Shown one piece after another: positions 15,008 to 15,516 of a stretch of 15,516 nt of DNA; the first letter of the stretch is position 1, and every line of letters starts with the position of its first letter. The stretch covers positions 1 to 15,516 of the forward strand of contig JAHEZF010000009.1 in the NCBI GenBank assembly GCA_023251215.1. Direction: 5' to 3'. The position numbers and the translations under genes are program-made. Below the pieces are notes generated by a model that saw nothing but the letters and a program-made list of their open reading frames with translations, had not been told where the DNA came from and did not search any database. Source of the stretch: Sphingobacteriales bacterium (lineage in GTDB: Bacteria > Bacteroidota > Bacteroidia > Chitinophagales > Chitinophagaceae).

Positions 15008-15516
15008 CTAATGCCCATCATTGCGGTGTTTGAATAAAGACCATGCAATAGCAAGCCTTATTTCACCAAAGCTGACATTGTTACCAAGCTTTTCTTTTAT
15101 AGGGGTGATAGAACCGCCGTTAAAGTCTTTTATAGCTTGTCCTATAAGTATTAGCTTATCATGATTTATCAGCTCTTCAATGTTTATATCACCTCTTTGA
15201 ACGTAGTAGGCTAAATGACCTTCGATGGTCTGCGTGGTAAGATTCCTTTCTTTTGCAATATCAGCAACCGGTTTTCCTTCTTTATACAACCTGAATGATT
15301 CTGCTTTGGTATCTGTTTTAAGCGATGTGCTCTTTTCTTTTCGTAGGCGCTTAGGAGTCTTTTCTGATATGCGTGATCGTAACTGATGTTGTTCGCAATA
15401 TGTAAGAATAATATCAAGGAACTGTTGCCCGTAAGCATCAATCTTTGCTTTGCCAAAACCATTTACCTGCTGCAGTTCATTTAATGTTTGCGGCAGATAC
15501 TCCGCCATTTCATCAA
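15008..15516 (-). CDS. C-terminal part of a probable DNA helicase (HRDC plus HTH domains), 5' end outside window
   Basis: The frame stays open through the right edge, so only the last 168 or so residues are present. They begin inside an HRDC domain (MAEYLPQTLNELQQVNGFGKAK..., with the NGFG turn and following helix to about residue 40). A basic linker (about 45-70, rich in Lys/Arg/Ser) leads to a helix-turn-helix domain with FRLYKEGKPVADIAKERNLTTQTIEGHL. This HRDC-linker-HTH order is what I expect at the C-terminus of Bacteroidota RecQ-type or Pif1/RecD-type DNA helicases; the motor domains that would decide between them lie outside the window. An internal ATG at 15508 is not taken as the start because it would cut the HRDC domain. 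The stop lies 177 nt before the SET gene on the same strand. Confidence 0.8.
   Translation of the reverse strand, partial: DEMAEYLPQTLNELQQVNGFGKAKIDAYGQQFLDIILTYCEQHQLRSRISEKTPKRLRKEKSTSLKTDTKAESFRLYKEGKPVADIAKERNLTTQTIEGHLAYYVQRGDINIEELINHDKLILIGQAIKDFNGGSITPIKEKLGNNVSFGEIRLAIAWSLFKHRNDGH

Overview
The window looks like a chromosomal segment from a Bacteroidota species, most likely from Chitinophagaceae or a close relative. The grounds are a moderately AT-rich base composition, the near absence of Shine-Dalgarno sequences, several TAnnTTTG-type -7 promoter elements (the Bacteroidota sigma-A signature), an IPExxxVDY family protein (a family I know only from this phylum), and a helicase tail combining HRDC and HTH domains. 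All placements come from reading motifs; no database search was possible.

Layout. (1) 1-3303, minus strand: a closely spaced run transcribed as M28/PDZ lipoprotein peptidase, IPExxxVDY protein, pterin-4a-carbinolamine dehydratase, CtlX-like amidinohydrolase (runs off the left edge). (2) 3463-5586, plus: stand-alone FeoB. (3) 5721-7028, minus: secreted M20 amidohydrolase, diverging from a long-chain ChrA chromate transporter (7114-8352, plus). (4) 8358-9173, minus: feoA followed by nadD, diverging from ybeY (9238-9666, plus). (5) 9796-11658, plus: mnmG, preceded by a parS-like palindrome and a very close -7 element. (6) 11665-14830, minus: a three-gene unit read as SET protein, ATP-grasp ligase, ATP-grasp-SET fusion. 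(7) 15008 to the right edge, minus: C-terminal part of a probable DNA helicase. No gene-free stretch exceeds 300 bases; the longest gaps are 14831-15007, 5587-5720, 9667-9795 and 3304-3462.

Most of the window is housekeeping: tRNA modification (mnmG), rRNA processing (ybeY), NAD synthesis (nadD), ferrous iron uptake (feoA and feoB, split by about 3.4 kb), peptide and amino-acid hydrolysis (M28, M20, CtlX). The unusual part is region 6. Two paralogous D-Ala-D-Ala-ligase-like ATP-grasp enzymes sit in one transcription unit with two SET domains carrying post-SET zinc cysteines, one of them fused in frame to an ATP-grasp domain. This looks like a dedicated pathway that joins a carboxylate to an amine and also methylates something (a peptide, a small molecule, or a protein lysine). 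I know of no characterised product for this arrangement. It is the best candidate here for an undescribed system.
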